Assembly (NCBI GenBank): GCA_947624755.1 | Contig: CANQLQ010000006.1 | Location: 1 to 19,902 of the forward strand | Reading direction: 5' to 3' | Source: an uncultured Clostridia bacterium | GTDB taxonomy: Bacteria; Bacillota; Clostridia; Oscillospirales; Acutalibacteraceae | DNA: 19,902 bases | In this document: positions 1 through 7,843 of the stretch, piece after piece | Layout: every line of letters begins with the position of its first letter | How positions within the stretch are numbered: position 1 is the first letter of the stretch | Notes under the pieces: model-generated | The model's database searches: none | Seen by the model: the letters and a program-made list of their open reading frames with translations, nothing else | Told to the model about the DNA's origin: nothing | Program-made: the position numbers and the translations under genes

Positions 1-2553
1 CAAGGCTTTTTGAATTTCGGCGGCGGTTCTTTCAATAGAATCAACCCTGTTGTGAAGATAATAGACCTGACCGCCGCGGCGGATTTCTCTGCCCATAGCT
101 TCTGAAAGAACGGACATATCATATTCAAGCACATAGGTTTGAACGGGGTGCCGGTCAAGCGGCGGAATTTCAAGGACTGACATATCCCTGATACCCGTCA
201 TTGCCATATTGAGCGTTCTCGGAATAGGCGTCGCCGAAAGGGTAAGCACGTCAACGAGCGGAAAACGCTCTTTTAGTTTTTCTTTCTGAGCAACGCCAAA
301 ACGCTGTTCTTCATCGACTATCAAAAGGCCGAGATCTTTAAACTGAACCGAGTTTGCAATAATACTGTGCGTTCCGACTACAAGGTCGATAACGCCGCTT
401 TTAAGATCCTTTTTTATTTTGTTTCTTTCAGAAACCGTGCGGAAACGTGACATCATTTCAATTTCAACCGGAAAACCGTCAAAACGCTTTTTGAGTGTCT
501 GAAAATGCTGAAAAGCAAGAATTGTTGTGGGAACAAGAATCGCACATTGCTTTCCGTCGGCAATACATTTGAAGGCGGCACGAAGCGCAACTTCGGTTTT
601 TCCGAAGCCTACGTCACCGCAAAGGAGTCTGTCCATAGGATACGGTTTTTCCATATCCCTTTTTATTTCGTTTATTGCCGTAAGCTGATCGTCCGTTTCG
701 TCAAATTCAAACCTGCGCTCAAAATCGCTTTGCATATCTATGTCGGGAGAAAAGGCAAAACCGGGTGTGCTTGTTCGTTTTGCATATATTTTTGCAAGCT
801 CTGCGGCTATATCTTTAACGGCGCGGCGTACCCTGTTTTTGGTTTTGCTCCATTCATCACCGCCAAGCCGGTTGAGCTTTACGGGCTTATCCGAGTCGCG
901 CGGAGAAATATATTTTGAAAGAAGATCAAGCTGGGTGACGGGGATATAAAGCACATCGGTTCCTTTGTAGTTGATTTTAATGAAATCCTTCAGCTTTCCG
1001 TCAACTTCCATTGTTCTTATTCCGTCAAAGATTCCGATACCGTGGGCTTCGTGAACGACATAGTCGCCTCTTGAAATTTCTTCAAGACTAAGAAGGGCTT
1101 TTGCGTTTTTCTTTGTGGATTTTTGAATTTTTCTTCCGCTTTTCTGCGCTGCGCCTTTTCGGTATGAAATAAGCATAAATTTAAGCGACGGATAATCAAT
1201 ACCGCTGCTGAGTGTGCCGGGAATAACATTTACTGCGCTTTTTGAAAAATTGTCGGGTATTGTTTCAAAATATTGAACCTTTATCCCTTCGGCTTCAAGG
1301 TCTTTTGCGATACCTTTGGCATTCTTTTGCGTTCCGGCAAGAACAACACAAGTTTTTCCTCCGGCAATTCCCGGGGTAAGATCTTCGGTAAGATAGGAAA
1401 GTGTTCCGTCCCAGCCCGAAGAAGCGCCGGCATTTATACTAAGAAGCGAATGTACCGGAGAATCAAAGCTTCCCCTTGCAAAATTGTCGATATAAACCGC
1501 TCCGAGATTTTCATAGACCGAAACTATTTCATCCCAGGAAATATGGTAGTTATCTATACCTTTTGTAAGCTGACCTTCTTCAAACATCGCTTTGACATCT
1601 TCCGAAAAAAACTTTTCAAAACCGGAAAAGCTCTGTTTTACAGCTTTTGTTTCGAGAACAAACAAAACCGCATCGGTCATATAGTCAAAAAGCGTCGCTT
1701 TTCTTTCATAGGCAAGAGAAATATATTTATCGGCGCAAAAAATTGATACTCCGCTTTCAAGCTTTGCAATATCATCGGCTATGGTCTTTTTTGCTTTCTG
1801 ACTGCCTCGGCCTTTTATATTTTTTGAAAATTCATTAAGCTTTTCAAGAAAAGCATTATTGCTGTCGAAAATGACCTCCATTGACGGGCAGATACGTATT
1901 TCATCAACCTGTTCGGTACGTCTTTGGGTTTCGGTATCGAAAAAAGAAATTGAATCAATTTCATCGCCCCAAAACTCAATTCGGGCAGGCTCTTTCATAT
2001 CAGGAGAAAAAAAGTCAACAATACCGCCTCGAACAGAAAACTGACCAACCCCTTCAACCAGCTCACTTTTTACATAGCCTGCAAGCACGAGAGCGCAAAC
2101 CGTTTCTTCAACCGATATACTTTTTCCGCAGCGCAGATTAACCGTTCTTTTTTTCAGTTCTTCGGGTGGTATGGTCAATTGAGAAGCGGCCTGTGCGGTG
2201 CAGATAATATAGCGGAAATTTCCCTCAAGTATTGCACCCATAACGCCGATGCGCTGCTGTTCATATTCTCTTGAGCAAACGTCGTCGCTGCTAAAATGAA
2301 AATCCCTCTCGGGAAAAACCAGCGCTCCGCCCGACATAAAATTGATATCTTCACATAGCTTTGCCGCAGTAGATTCGCTTTCGCAGATTATGAGAGCTTT
2401 ACGTTCCAGTTTTTCGCAAAGAGCCGAAACATAGTGGGCTTTATGTATATCCGAAAGACCTATTACGCCCATAGGAAGACTCATTTTTTGTATTGACGAA
2501 AGGATTGAACCAAACTCTTCGCCGTTTTCAAGCACATTTAAAAATCCGTTCAT
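1..2553 (-). CDS. mfd: Transcription-repair coupling factor Mfd (C-terminal part cut by window edge)
   Basis: ATP-dependent DNA translocase that removes RNA polymerase stalled at lesions and recruits UvrA. The minus-strand frame is open from an ATG at 2553 to base 1 (851 codons), so the last roughly 300 residues of a normal Mfd of about 1150-1180 lie outside the window. Seen in the translation: an N-terminal UvrB-like region, a CarD-like RNA-polymerase interaction region around residues 500-560 (motif GDYVVHEAHGIGIFDGI), Walker A GDVGFGKT at about 646-653 (Lys652), DEEQ box at 747-750, then LSATPIPRTLNMAMTGIRD, which is characteristic of Mfd/RecG. AAAGGAGG lies just upstream of the ATG, supporting this start. 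gdhA lies upstream on the same strand but is separated by a hairpin terminator, so mfd probably has its own promoter; pth, its frequent partner, is not adjacent. The function is essentially certain. Confidence 0.97.
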   Translation of the reverse strand, partial: MNGFLNVLENGEEFGSILSSIQKMSLPMGVIGLSDIHKAHYVSALCEKLERKALIICESESTAAKLCEDINFMSGGALVFPERDFHFSSDDVCSREYEQQRIGVMGAILEGNFRYIICTAQAASQLTIPPEELKKRTVNLRCGKSISVEETVCALVLAGYVKSELVEGVGQFSVRGGIVDFFSPDMKEPARIEFWGDEIDSISFFDTETQRRTEQVDEIRICPSMEVIFDSNNAFLEKLNEFSKNIKGRGSQKAKKTIADDIAKLESGVSIFCADKYISLAYERKATLFDYMTDAVLFVLETKAVKQSFSGFEKFFSEDVKAMFEEGQLTKGIDNYHISWDEIVSVYENLGAVYIDNFARGSFDSPVHSLLSINAGASSGWDGTLSYLTEDLTPGIAGGKTCVVLAGTQKNAKGIAKDLEAEGIKVQYFETIPDNFSKSAVNVIPGTLSSGIDYPSLKFMLISYRKGAAQKSGRKIQKSTKKNAKALLSLEEISRGDYVVHEAHGIGIFDGIRTMEVDGKLKDFIKINYKGTDVLYIPVTQLDLLSKYISPRDSDKPVKLNRLGGDEWSKTKNRVRRAVKDIAAELAKIYAKRTSTPGFAFSPDIDMQSDFERRFEFDETDDQLTAINEIKRDMEKPYPMDRLLCGDVGFGKTEVALRAAFKCIADGKQCAILVPTTILAFQHFQTLKKRFDGFPVEIEMMSRFRTVSERNKIKKDLKSGVIDLVVGTHSIIANSVQFKDLGLLIVDEEQRFGVAQKEKLKERFPLVDVLTLSATPIPRTLNMAMTGIRDMSVLEIPPLDRHPVQTYVLEYDMSVLSEAMGREIRRGGQVYYLHNRVDSIERTAAEIQKAL

Positions 2554-2591
2554 ACCAAAAGCCTCCTTTTTAAAAGCTCAACGCAAAAACC

Positions 2592-2614
2592 CCCTGTACC
2601 AAAAAAGTACAGGG
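2592..2614 (-). terminator. Rho-independent terminator after gdhA
   Basis: On the minus strand CCCTGTAC, a 7-nt loop TTTTTTG, then GTACAGGG form a perfect 8-bp stem, followed by GG and TTTTT (2589-2585). It lies about 87 bases downstream of the gdhA stop and about 40 bases upstream of the mfd ATG, so it separates the two genes. The T-tract is short and is preceded by two G residues, so some readthrough into mfd is possible. Confidence 0.7.
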
Positions 2615-2700
2615 TATTAAATTATAAATATAAACTTCCTTGGAATATGCTGCTATTCTATCCTATCAAAAGCCAAAAGTCAATATGATTTAAGATTTAA

Positions 2701-4041
2701 TTATACGCAGCCCTGTTCAAGCATTGCTTCGCCGACTTTAAGGAAGCCTGCAATGTTTGCGCCTGCCATATAGTTGCCGTCCAGACCGTATTCTTTTGCA
2801 GCTTCATCACATGAAGCGAAGATGCTCTTCATAATATCACGAAGTCTTGCGTCAACTTCTTCAAATGTCCATGAAAGACGAAGACTGTTCTGACTCATTT
2901 CAAGACCGCTGGTTGCAACGCCGCCTGCGTTAGCAGCCTTTGCCGGTCCGTAAAGTATACCGTTTTCAAAATATACATTGATAGCTTCCGGAGTTGAAGG
3001 CATATTTGCGCCTTCTGAAACTGCGAAACAGCCGTTCTTTGCAAGTATTTTTGCGCTTTCTTCGTCAATTTCGTTCTGTGTTGCGCAGGGAAGAGCAATA
3101 TCGCACGCAACAGTCCATACGTTTCTGCTGCCTTCATGATATTCGGCTTCCGGATGAAATTCGAGATAATCCTTGATGCGGCGGCGTTCAACTTCTTTAA
3201 GCTTACGCGCACAATCAAAGTCAATTCCGTTTTTGTCATATATGTAACCGTTTGAATCGGAAAGAGTTACAACCTTTGCGCCAAGTTCAGTTGCTTTTTT
3301 GAGTGCATAAAGAGCTACGTTGCCTGAACCTGAAATTACAACCGTCTTGCCTGCAAAATCCTTTCCGTTTGCGTTGAGCATTTCCTCGGTAAAGTAGCAA
3401 AGACCATAGCCTGTCGCTTCGGTTCTTGCAAGTGAGCCGCCGTAGGTAATACCTTTGCCGGTAAGCATACCTGTAAATTCGTTTGCGAGTCTCTTATACT
3501 GACCGAACATATAGCCGATTTCTCTTGCGCCTGTTCCGATGTCGCCTGCGGGAACGTCACAGTCTGAACCGATGTGTCTGTAAAGCTCGGTCATAAAACT
3601 CTGGCAAAAACGCATAATTTCTGTGTCGCTCTTACCTTTCGGGTCGAAATCGCTGCCGCCCTTCGCACCGCCCATTGGAAGGGTAGTAAGGCTGTTTTTG
3701 AGTACCTGTTCAAAGCCGAGGAACTTTATAATTCCGCTGTAAACGCTCGGATGGAGACGGATACCGCCTTTGTAAGGACCGATTGCGTTGTTGAACTGAA
3801 CACGGAAACCACGGTTTACATGAAGCTTACCGTTGTCATCAAGCCAGGGAACACGGAAGATAACCTGTCTTTCCGGCTCAACAAAGCGTTCAAAAACGCC
3901 GGCTTCAACAAATTCCGGGCGGCGTTCAACAACCGGTTCAAGTGTTTCAAGAACTTCGGTTACTGCCTGGATAAATTCAGGTTCTCCCTGGTTGCGCTTT
4001 TTTACTCTTTCAAGAAGATCAATAAAATATTGATTTTTCAT
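2701..4041 (-). CDS. gdhA: NADP-specific glutamate dehydrogenase
   Basis: Interconverts 2-oxoglutarate plus ammonium and glutamate (EC 1.4.1.4), a main ammonium-assimilation route in gut Clostridia. The ATG at 4041 is chosen because AAGGAG lies 8-9 nt upstream; an in-frame ATG at 4074 would add 11 residues MNKYKHKEQIK that overlap this binding site. The product has 446 residues, close to the 450 of the Clostridium symbiosum enzyme. The catalytic lysine is in LPMGGAKGG (Lys127) and the catalytic aspartate in DVPAGDIG (Asp167). Lys91 (PYKGG) and Lys115 match the substrate-site lysines 89 and 113 of the C. symbiosum enzyme with the same +2 offset. The Rossmann motif GSGNVALYAL and the SDSNG segment after it fit NADP(H) use, as in other hexameric biosynthetic enzymes. 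Coenzyme choice is inference; the family is certain. It is a monocistronic unit with its own promoter and terminator. Confidence 0.96.
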   Translation of the reverse strand: MKNQYFIDLLERVKKRNQGEPEFIQAVTEVLETLEPVVERRPEFVEAGVFERFVEPERQVIFRVPWLDDNGKLHVNRGFRVQFNNAIGPYKGGIRLHPSVYSGIIKFLGFEQVLKNSLTTLPMGGAKGGSDFDPKGKSDTEIMRFCQSFMTELYRHIGSDCDVPAGDIGTGAREIGYMFGQYKRLANEFTGMLTGKGITYGGSLARTEATGYGLCYFTEEMLNANGKDFAGKTVVISGSGNVALYALKKATELGAKVVTLSDSNGYIYDKNGIDFDCARKLKEVERRRIKDYLEFHPEAEYHEGSRNVWTVACDIALPCATQNEIDEESAKILAKNGCFAVSEGANMPSTPEAINVYFENGILYGPAKAANAGGVATSGLEMSQNSLRLSWTFEEVDARLRDIMKSIFASCDEAAKEYGLDGNYMAGANIAGFLKVGEAMLEQGCV

Positions 4042-4101
4042 TTTAATCTGCTCCTTATGTTTATATTTATTCAAACGCTTTAGCGGTTTAAAACATTAGA
4101 T

Positions 4102-4130
4102 ATTTTACCACTATTTTTTTTTCGTTTCAA
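4102..4130 (-). promoter_or_regulatory. Candidate sigma-A promoter of gdhA
   Basis: On the minus strand TTGAAA (4130-4125), a 17-bp spacer and TAAAAT (4107-4102). The predicted start near 4095 gives a leader of about 54 nt before the gdhA ATG at 4041. The spacer contains a run of nine A residues. No riboswitch or convincing operator was recognised in the short leader. Confidence 0.6.
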
Positions 4131-4329
4131 TGACAGAAAAAATAAACATAACCGAATTTTTGAAGTAATTTTAGACATTTTATACAAACCTGTCGGTGAG
4201 TAATCGTTCACTTTGACATAATAACAACATAATGCACGTTTTTATTCGAGTAGTAAACAAAAACAGCCATTACAAGTATAATACCTGAAACGGCTGTAGA
4301 TGTTACATTAAAGAAGATCTGAGTATTAG

Positions 4330-4490
4330 GGAAGCACTGATTAATACAAGCTGCCCTACTTGGCGGTAAATTATTCCGTCGTTTTGCCCAAAAATTCTCG
4401 TTAATACACAAAGTATTGCCTTAAATTTTTGAACAAACTGACGAAAAATTTCCACGCCAATTAGGACTCCCTGAATTAATCAGTGCTTCC
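4330..4490 (-). mobile_element. 161-bp MITE-like foldback element, copy A
   Basis: Ends are GGAAGCACTGATTAAT at 4330 and its exact reverse complement ending at 4490, flanked on both sides by TTAG (4326-4329 and 4491-4494), a perfect 4-bp target duplication. Oriented on the minus strand it matches the copy at 13372-13532 with about 7 differences in 161 bases. The internal arms also pair with each other up to an apex AATAC-ACAAA-GTATT (plus strand) centred at 4410, exactly the midpoint, so the whole element is one long imperfect inverted repeat. There is no coding capacity; movement would need a transposase supplied in trans. The 4-bp duplication and GGAAG ends recall the IS5 superfamily, but that is inference. 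It lies just after the glycerophosphotransferase gene and could fold into a transcript-end hairpin. Confidence 0.85.
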
Positions 4491-4513
4491 TTAGATTTAA
4501 TTAGAGCTTCATT
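4491..4513 (-). repeat. Remnant terminal repeat of a related element at the glycerophosphotransferase stop codon
   Basis: The plus-strand segment starting TTAGATTTAATTAGAGCTTC matches 18263-18282 (TTAGATTTAATCAGAGCTTC) at 19 of 20 bases, which is the terminal repeat of the CTCTGATTAAATC subtype. It overlaps the last codons and the stop of the upstream gene, giving a Lys-Leu-stop ending like that of the Nudix gene. Copy A appears to have inserted beside this older end. Confidence 0.55.
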
Positions 4514-5616
4514 ATCTTATCAATAACACGTCCTGCGCTTTTGTTGTCAAAAAAATCAAAATTGAATTTTTTGAACCTTTCGTTTTTTCCTTTGTCAAAC
4601 GGAGCTTCTATTGCCGAGATAATTTCCGCCGTTGTCCTAACAACTTTTCCGGGAACATAGGTTTCATAATCAAAATAAAAGTCGCGCGTTCCTTTGTAGC
4701 TTTCAAGGTCATAGGCAAAAAAAACCGTCTTTTTGTCAAGAAGCGAAAAATCCATACATATCGAAGAATAGTCCGTAATAAGAACATCGCAGGCAAGAAC
4801 CAACTGCCGCACATCATCATAGCCGGTTACATCAATTACCCCTTTCGGCGTTTTGTCTGAATGCACCTGAGGGTGAAAGCGAACCAGAAGCGCATATTCA
4901 TCTGCGAGTTTTTCATTAAATAATTCCAAATCAAAGTGAGAGAAAATTTCTCTGTCCTTTAAAGGGTCGTCTCTGAAGGTCGGAGCATAAAGCACAAGCT
5001 TTTTATCGGTAAGCCCGGGATAAATTTCTTCAAGTTTATTTTTGGACAGCTTATCGTTGCCAATTTCAAAAAGGTAATCCGTTCTCGGCGTTCCGAGAGG
5101 CAGAACAGCATTTTCTTTCACACCGAAGGCTTCGGCATAAAAGGGTACGGCATTCTTAGAAGAGCAGACAACAAAGCTGAGCTTTTTATTTGCCTCAATT
5201 TCATTTTTTCTGACGCCGTCATTCTGACCTATTGCAAAGCCGAATTTTTTGAATACGCCTTCACCGTGCCAAAGCTGGGTAATTACTGCTTCATCTTTAA
5301 ATTTCATATTTGCCATCGGTAAAAAGTTATCGTTGAGAAAGACATATTTGCTTTCGGCAAGCTTTCTTGATTTTATAAAGAAAAAGCTTATTACCCGCAA
5401 AACATTGCTTGCGCGTATTTCAAGATCCTGCCTTGAAATAAAAACAAATCTGTATCCGCCTCGGTTTTTAAGTTCCTTATATATTTCTCCGAGACTGTCG
5501 TTAAAGTTTTCGTTGTGCATTGAAACGAGTGCAACCGAATTTTCCCGAAGTTTAAAAAGCCTTGCTGAAATATTGAATAAAAGAGCATAAATTTTATATA
5601 TGGGCTTCTTTATCAT
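4501..5616 (-). CDS. CDP-glycerol glycerophosphotransferase family protein (TagB/TagF-like)
   Basis: Peripheral membrane transferase of the Glyphos_transf family, which moves glycerol- or ribitol-phosphate from a CDP-activated donor onto teichoic-acid or capsule chains. The 371-residue product has the family's ordered motifs: QLWHGEG (His117), GTPRTDYLF (175-183), YAPTFRDD (210-217), RFHP (His248), ACDVLITDYSS (275-285) and the ending block with FFAYDLESYKGTRDFYFDY (299-317). The two histidines correspond to the pair shown to matter in staphylococcal TagF. It lacks the long N-terminal region of full TagF polymerases and is nearer TagB in size, so it may prime or add single units; acceptor and donor are unknown. 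The ATG overlaps the stop of the upstream glycosyltransferase by 4 bp (ATGA), indicating translational coupling. Its final residues and stop fall in a transposable-element end. Confidence 0.9.
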   Translation of the reverse strand: MIKKPIYKIYALLFNISARLFKLRENSVALVSMHNENFNDSLGEIYKELKNRGGYRFVFISRQDLEIRASNVLRVISFFFIKSRKLAESKYVFLNDNFLPMANMKFKDEAVITQLWHGEGVFKKFGFAIGQNDGVRKNEIEANKKLSFVVCSSKNAVPFYAEAFGVKENAVLPLGTPRTDYLFEIGNDKLSKNKLEEIYPGLTDKKLVLYAPTFRDDPLKDREIFSHFDLELFNEKLADEYALLVRFHPQVHSDKTPKGVIDVTGYDDVRQLVLACDVLITDYSSICMDFSLLDKKTVFFAYDLESYKGTRDFYFDYETYVPGKVVRTTAEIISAIEAPFDKGKNERFKKFNFDFFDNKSAGRVIDKIMKL

Positions 5617-6965
5617 TTTACTATCCTTTTAACAAGCATAAAGTTGATTGGTTTTATCATAAAGCCGTAAAACATTTCTTTGAGCTTTTTGGGAAGAGGT
5701 ACTTTATAAATAATTCTGAATGTACGGATATCAAGTTTTACCGGTTTTCTAAAAATAACCTTATGCTTACCTTTTGCAAGCTTTAAGGCTTTTTTATAAT
5801 AACCTTTGTCGTCAAGCACGACAAGATTACAGCAGGAGAGATATTCTTTCGGTATACTTTTCACTATGCTTTTCGGTACAATAACTTCAAACATAGGTGA
5901 GATCTGGTCGTAGATGCCATGGAAAAAGGCAGTTATATTTTTGTTTTTGAATTTGCCCGCAATTACGGAAATATTGGGATTTTGGGCGACCTCATCCTTT
6001 GACTTTGCAATGCTCTCAAGGTGAAGATCGGCTTCCTTTTCACAAAGCAATTCAAATCGTTCTTTTGTCATAAGAGAGCGAAGCCGGTTAAATTCTTCGG
6101 CACAGTATTTTACACATTCATCATCGCCGTGCCACATAAGACGGTAAAACTGACTGAGAAGAATGTAAGCGTCTTTATAAATAACTTCCTGAATGTATTC
6201 ATCTTTGTCAAAGCTTTTGCCGGATTTTGCGACCGCTTTTTTCGCTTCTTCAAGAATAATTTTAAGTGATTCACTAAAGCTTTTCGCAAGGGCGCAGCTC
6301 ACTGTCTGACTGACTGAAAGCCCTTCTTCAACGGTGTGCCTTCTGTAATAAAATTCGCTTTCCGATGTTCCGCAGATTTTTGCGCCGGTATAAACGTAGC
6401 TCATAAAAAATGCACCCTCTTCGCTGTATCTGTACGGCGGAAAACGAACACCCGATTTTACAAGTCTGTCGCGTTTATAGCACTTGTTGCTGACAAGAAA
6501 GTTCCAAAGAAGCGTAATGTCAAAATTATCAATATGCTCCATGCCGGCAAGCTTATCGGCAAACTTGTTGAATTTTCCCAAGCCTTTAATGCTGAAAACG
6601 CAAAGCCTTCCGATAACTATATCGGCGTCTGTTTTTTTTGCGGTATTGTAAAAGGCTTCAAGTGAATTTTCAGAAAAAATATCGTCTGCGTCAAGAAAAA
6701 CAACATATTCGCCCGTCGCTTTTTCAAGACCGTTGTTTCTTGCGGCGGAGACACCTGCGTTTTTTTGAATATACGACTTGAAGATATCATATTTTGAAAC
6801 ATATTCATCTATGATTTTCTGCGTTTTGTCGGTTGAACCGTCATTGACAATGATAACTTCTATATCTTTGAGCGTCTGTGAGAGCATATTGTCAAGCGTT
6901 TCACCTATGAATTTTTCGCTGTTATAAGCGGGTATAATAACCGAAATAGCAGGCAAGTTTTTCAC
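5613..6965 (-). CDS. GT2 family glycosyltransferase with uncharacterised C-terminal domain
   Basis: Adds a sugar from a nucleotide-sugar donor to a surface polysaccharide or teichoic-acid precursor at the inner membrane face. Seen: an N-terminal GT-A domain with ISVIIPAYNSEKFI (7-20), VNDGSTD (40-46), GVSAARNNGL (71-80) and the metal-binding LDADD (91-95). Residues about 330-450 form a second region with no motif I recognise, ending in a basic, hydrophobic tail that could contact the membrane. The start is uncertain: a GTG at 6965 has no spaced ribosome site, whereas a TTG at 6956 lies 6 nt after AAGGTG and gives 447 residues beginning LPAISVIIPAYN. A 71-bp deleted transposable element lies 15 bp upstream and separates it from the preceding operon gene. 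It ends in a 4-bp overlap with the glycerophosphotransferase gene. Donor and acceptor cannot be told. Confidence 0.88.
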   Translation of the reverse strand: MKNLPAISVIIPAYNSEKFIGETLDNMLSQTLKDIEVIIVNDGSTDKTQKIIDEYVSKYDIFKSYIQKNAGVSAARNNGLEKATGEYVVFLDADDIFSENSLEAFYNTAKKTDADIVIGRLCVFSIKGLGKFNKFADKLAGMEHIDNFDITLLWNFLVSNKCYKRDRLVKSGVRFPPYRYSEEGAFFMSYVYTGAKICGTSESEFYYRRHTVEEGLSVSQTVSCALAKSFSESLKIILEEAKKAVAKSGKSFDKDEYIQEVIYKDAYILLSQFYRLMWHGDDECVKYCAEEFNRLRSLMTKERFELLCEKEADLHLESIAKSKDEVAQNPNISVIAGKFKNKNITAFFHGIYDQISPMFEVIVPKSIVKSIPKEYLSCCNLVVLDDKGYYKKALKLAKGKHKVIFRKPVKLDIRTFRIIYKVPLPKKLKEMFYGFMIKPINFMLVKRIVK

Positions 6966-6979
6966 CTTCGTTCAATTAT

Positions 6980-7050
6980 GGAATCACTGATTAATACAAG
7001 CAGCCCTGCTTGACAGTAAATTAAGGCACCCTGAATTACTCAGTGCTTTC
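6980..7050. mobile_element. 71-bp internal-deletion derivative of the foldback element, copy C
   Basis: The left end GGAATCACTGATTAAT and the following 25 or so bases match copy A (CAAGCAGCCCTGCTTG against CAAGCTGCCCTACTTG); after GTAAATTA the sequence jumps to the far end, CCCTGAATTACTCAGTGCTTTC. About 90 internal bases including the hairpin apex are missing. Flanks are TTAT on the left and TTAG on the right, an imperfect duplication. The right-hand flank TTAG, read on the minus strand as CTAA, contains the stop codon of the upstream glycosyltransferase, so the insertion point was the stop codon itself. It makes up most of the 85-bp gap inside an otherwise tight operon. Confidence 0.75.
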
Positions 7051-7821
7051 TTAGAATTTTATGCCCCATTTGAGAAAATATTTGATAATTGATTCAATGT
7101 GTATCAAAAGGAGCTTTTTGTTTCGCTTGCTTTCTCTTTCCCAAAGATGTACAACGCTTGCCATGGGATAAAAAACAGCTTTGTATTTTTGCGAAACCCT
7201 TCTTGCAATGTCGCAATCTTCAAGATACATAAAAAATCTTTCGTCAAAACCGCCGAGTTCTTTAAACACGGAGGTCCTGAAAAACATAAAGCATCCCGTT
7301 GCGTTGGTAATTTCAAACGGCTTGTCGTCACCTTCGTCAAGCATACAGTATTCTCTCATAAGTTTTGACGGCTCGTCCCCCTTATGAAACCAATGTGTTC
7401 CAAGATAACGGATAGTTGGGCTGCGCTTGCCGAGCTGCTGAATACGTCCGTCCTCATATTTAATCTGCGGCGAGATAAGACCGACTTCTTCGTTTTTGTC
7501 CGCATATGAGGCAAGGACGGAAATCGTATCGTCTTTAAGAATAATATCGGGATTTATAACAACGTGGTATTTTGAATCAATGAAAGCAAGAACCTTGTTA
7601 TGACCTGCGCCAAAGCCCTTGTTCTCGTCGGACTCAATAACCGTTACCTCGGGATACTTTTCTTTGATTAGCTTTGCCGTGCCGTCAGATGAATTGTTGT
7701 CAACAACAAAAAGCTCAAAGTTTACACCCTTTGTCTTTTCAAGAAGGCTTTCAATTGTGCGGCAAACCTTATCTTTGTTGTTATAGGTTACAATACAGCC
7801 CGAAACCTTGTAGTCGTTCAT
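7051..7821 (-). CDS. GT2 family glycosyltransferase (rhamnosyltransferase-like)
   Basis: Cytoplasmic-face glycosyltransferase for a surface glycan. The 256-residue protein has a complete GT-A core: CIVTYNN (9-15), VVDNNSSDGT (39-48), ENKGFGAGHN (66-75), VINPDI (88-93, the usual DXD position, here NPD) and the acceptor-side motif GGFDERFFMYLEDCDIARR (190-208). The NPD and F-MYxEDxD signatures are typical of the WbbL/RfbF rhamnosyltransferase branch, so rhamnose is a reasonable guess but is not shown. AGAGGAAAG lies just before the ATG at 7821. It follows the previous glycosyltransferase by 22 bp. The TAA stop lies in the flank of a deleted transposable element. Confidence 0.9.
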   Translation of the reverse strand: MNDYKVSGCIVTYNNKDKVCRTIESLLEKTKGVNFELFVVDNNSSDGTAKLIKEKYPEVTVIESDENKGFGAGHNKVLAFIDSKYHVVINPDIILKDDTISVLASYADKNEEVGLISPQIKYEDGRIQQLGKRSPTIRYLGTHWFHKGDEPSKLMREYCMLDEGDDKPFEITNATGCFMFFRTSVFKELGGFDERFFMYLEDCDIARRVSQKYKAVFYPMASVVHLWERESKRNKKLLLIHIESIIKYFLKWGIKF

Positions 7822-7843
7822 AACTTTCCTCTCACTATCCGTT

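Larger units (their letters stand above)
4042..4500. other. Intergenic region between the glycerophosphotransferase gene and gdhA
   Basis: This 459-bp stretch has no supported gene. It holds the gdhA leader and promoter (4042-4130), an AT-rich segment (4131-4325), the full 161-bp foldback element with its TTAG duplications (4326-4494), and the remnant end of an older related element reaching the stop of the upstream gene. Read on the minus strand, 4208-4329 is open and encodes a hydrophobic stretch resembling one membrane helix (TAVSGIILVMAVFVYY), but it has no start of its own outside the element and is not called a gene. Confidence 0.6.

Noticed and set aside
2680..2703. TAATTAAATCTTAAATC after the gdhA stop as another element end
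   Set aside because: Only about 11 AT-rich bases match the TCTAATTAAATCTAA remnant at 4491; too little to separate from chance.
3574..4083. Long plus-strand frame opposite gdhA, and similar frames opposite mfd (1273-1746, 505-918)
   Set aside because: They are antisense shadows of highly conserved genes with no protein-family character or ribosome sites.
4208..4411. 67-codon minus-strand frame with a membrane-helix-like segment
   Set aside because: Its start lies inside foldback element A, and the outside part has no start or ribosome site. It could be a relic of a membrane gene, but nothing else supports this.
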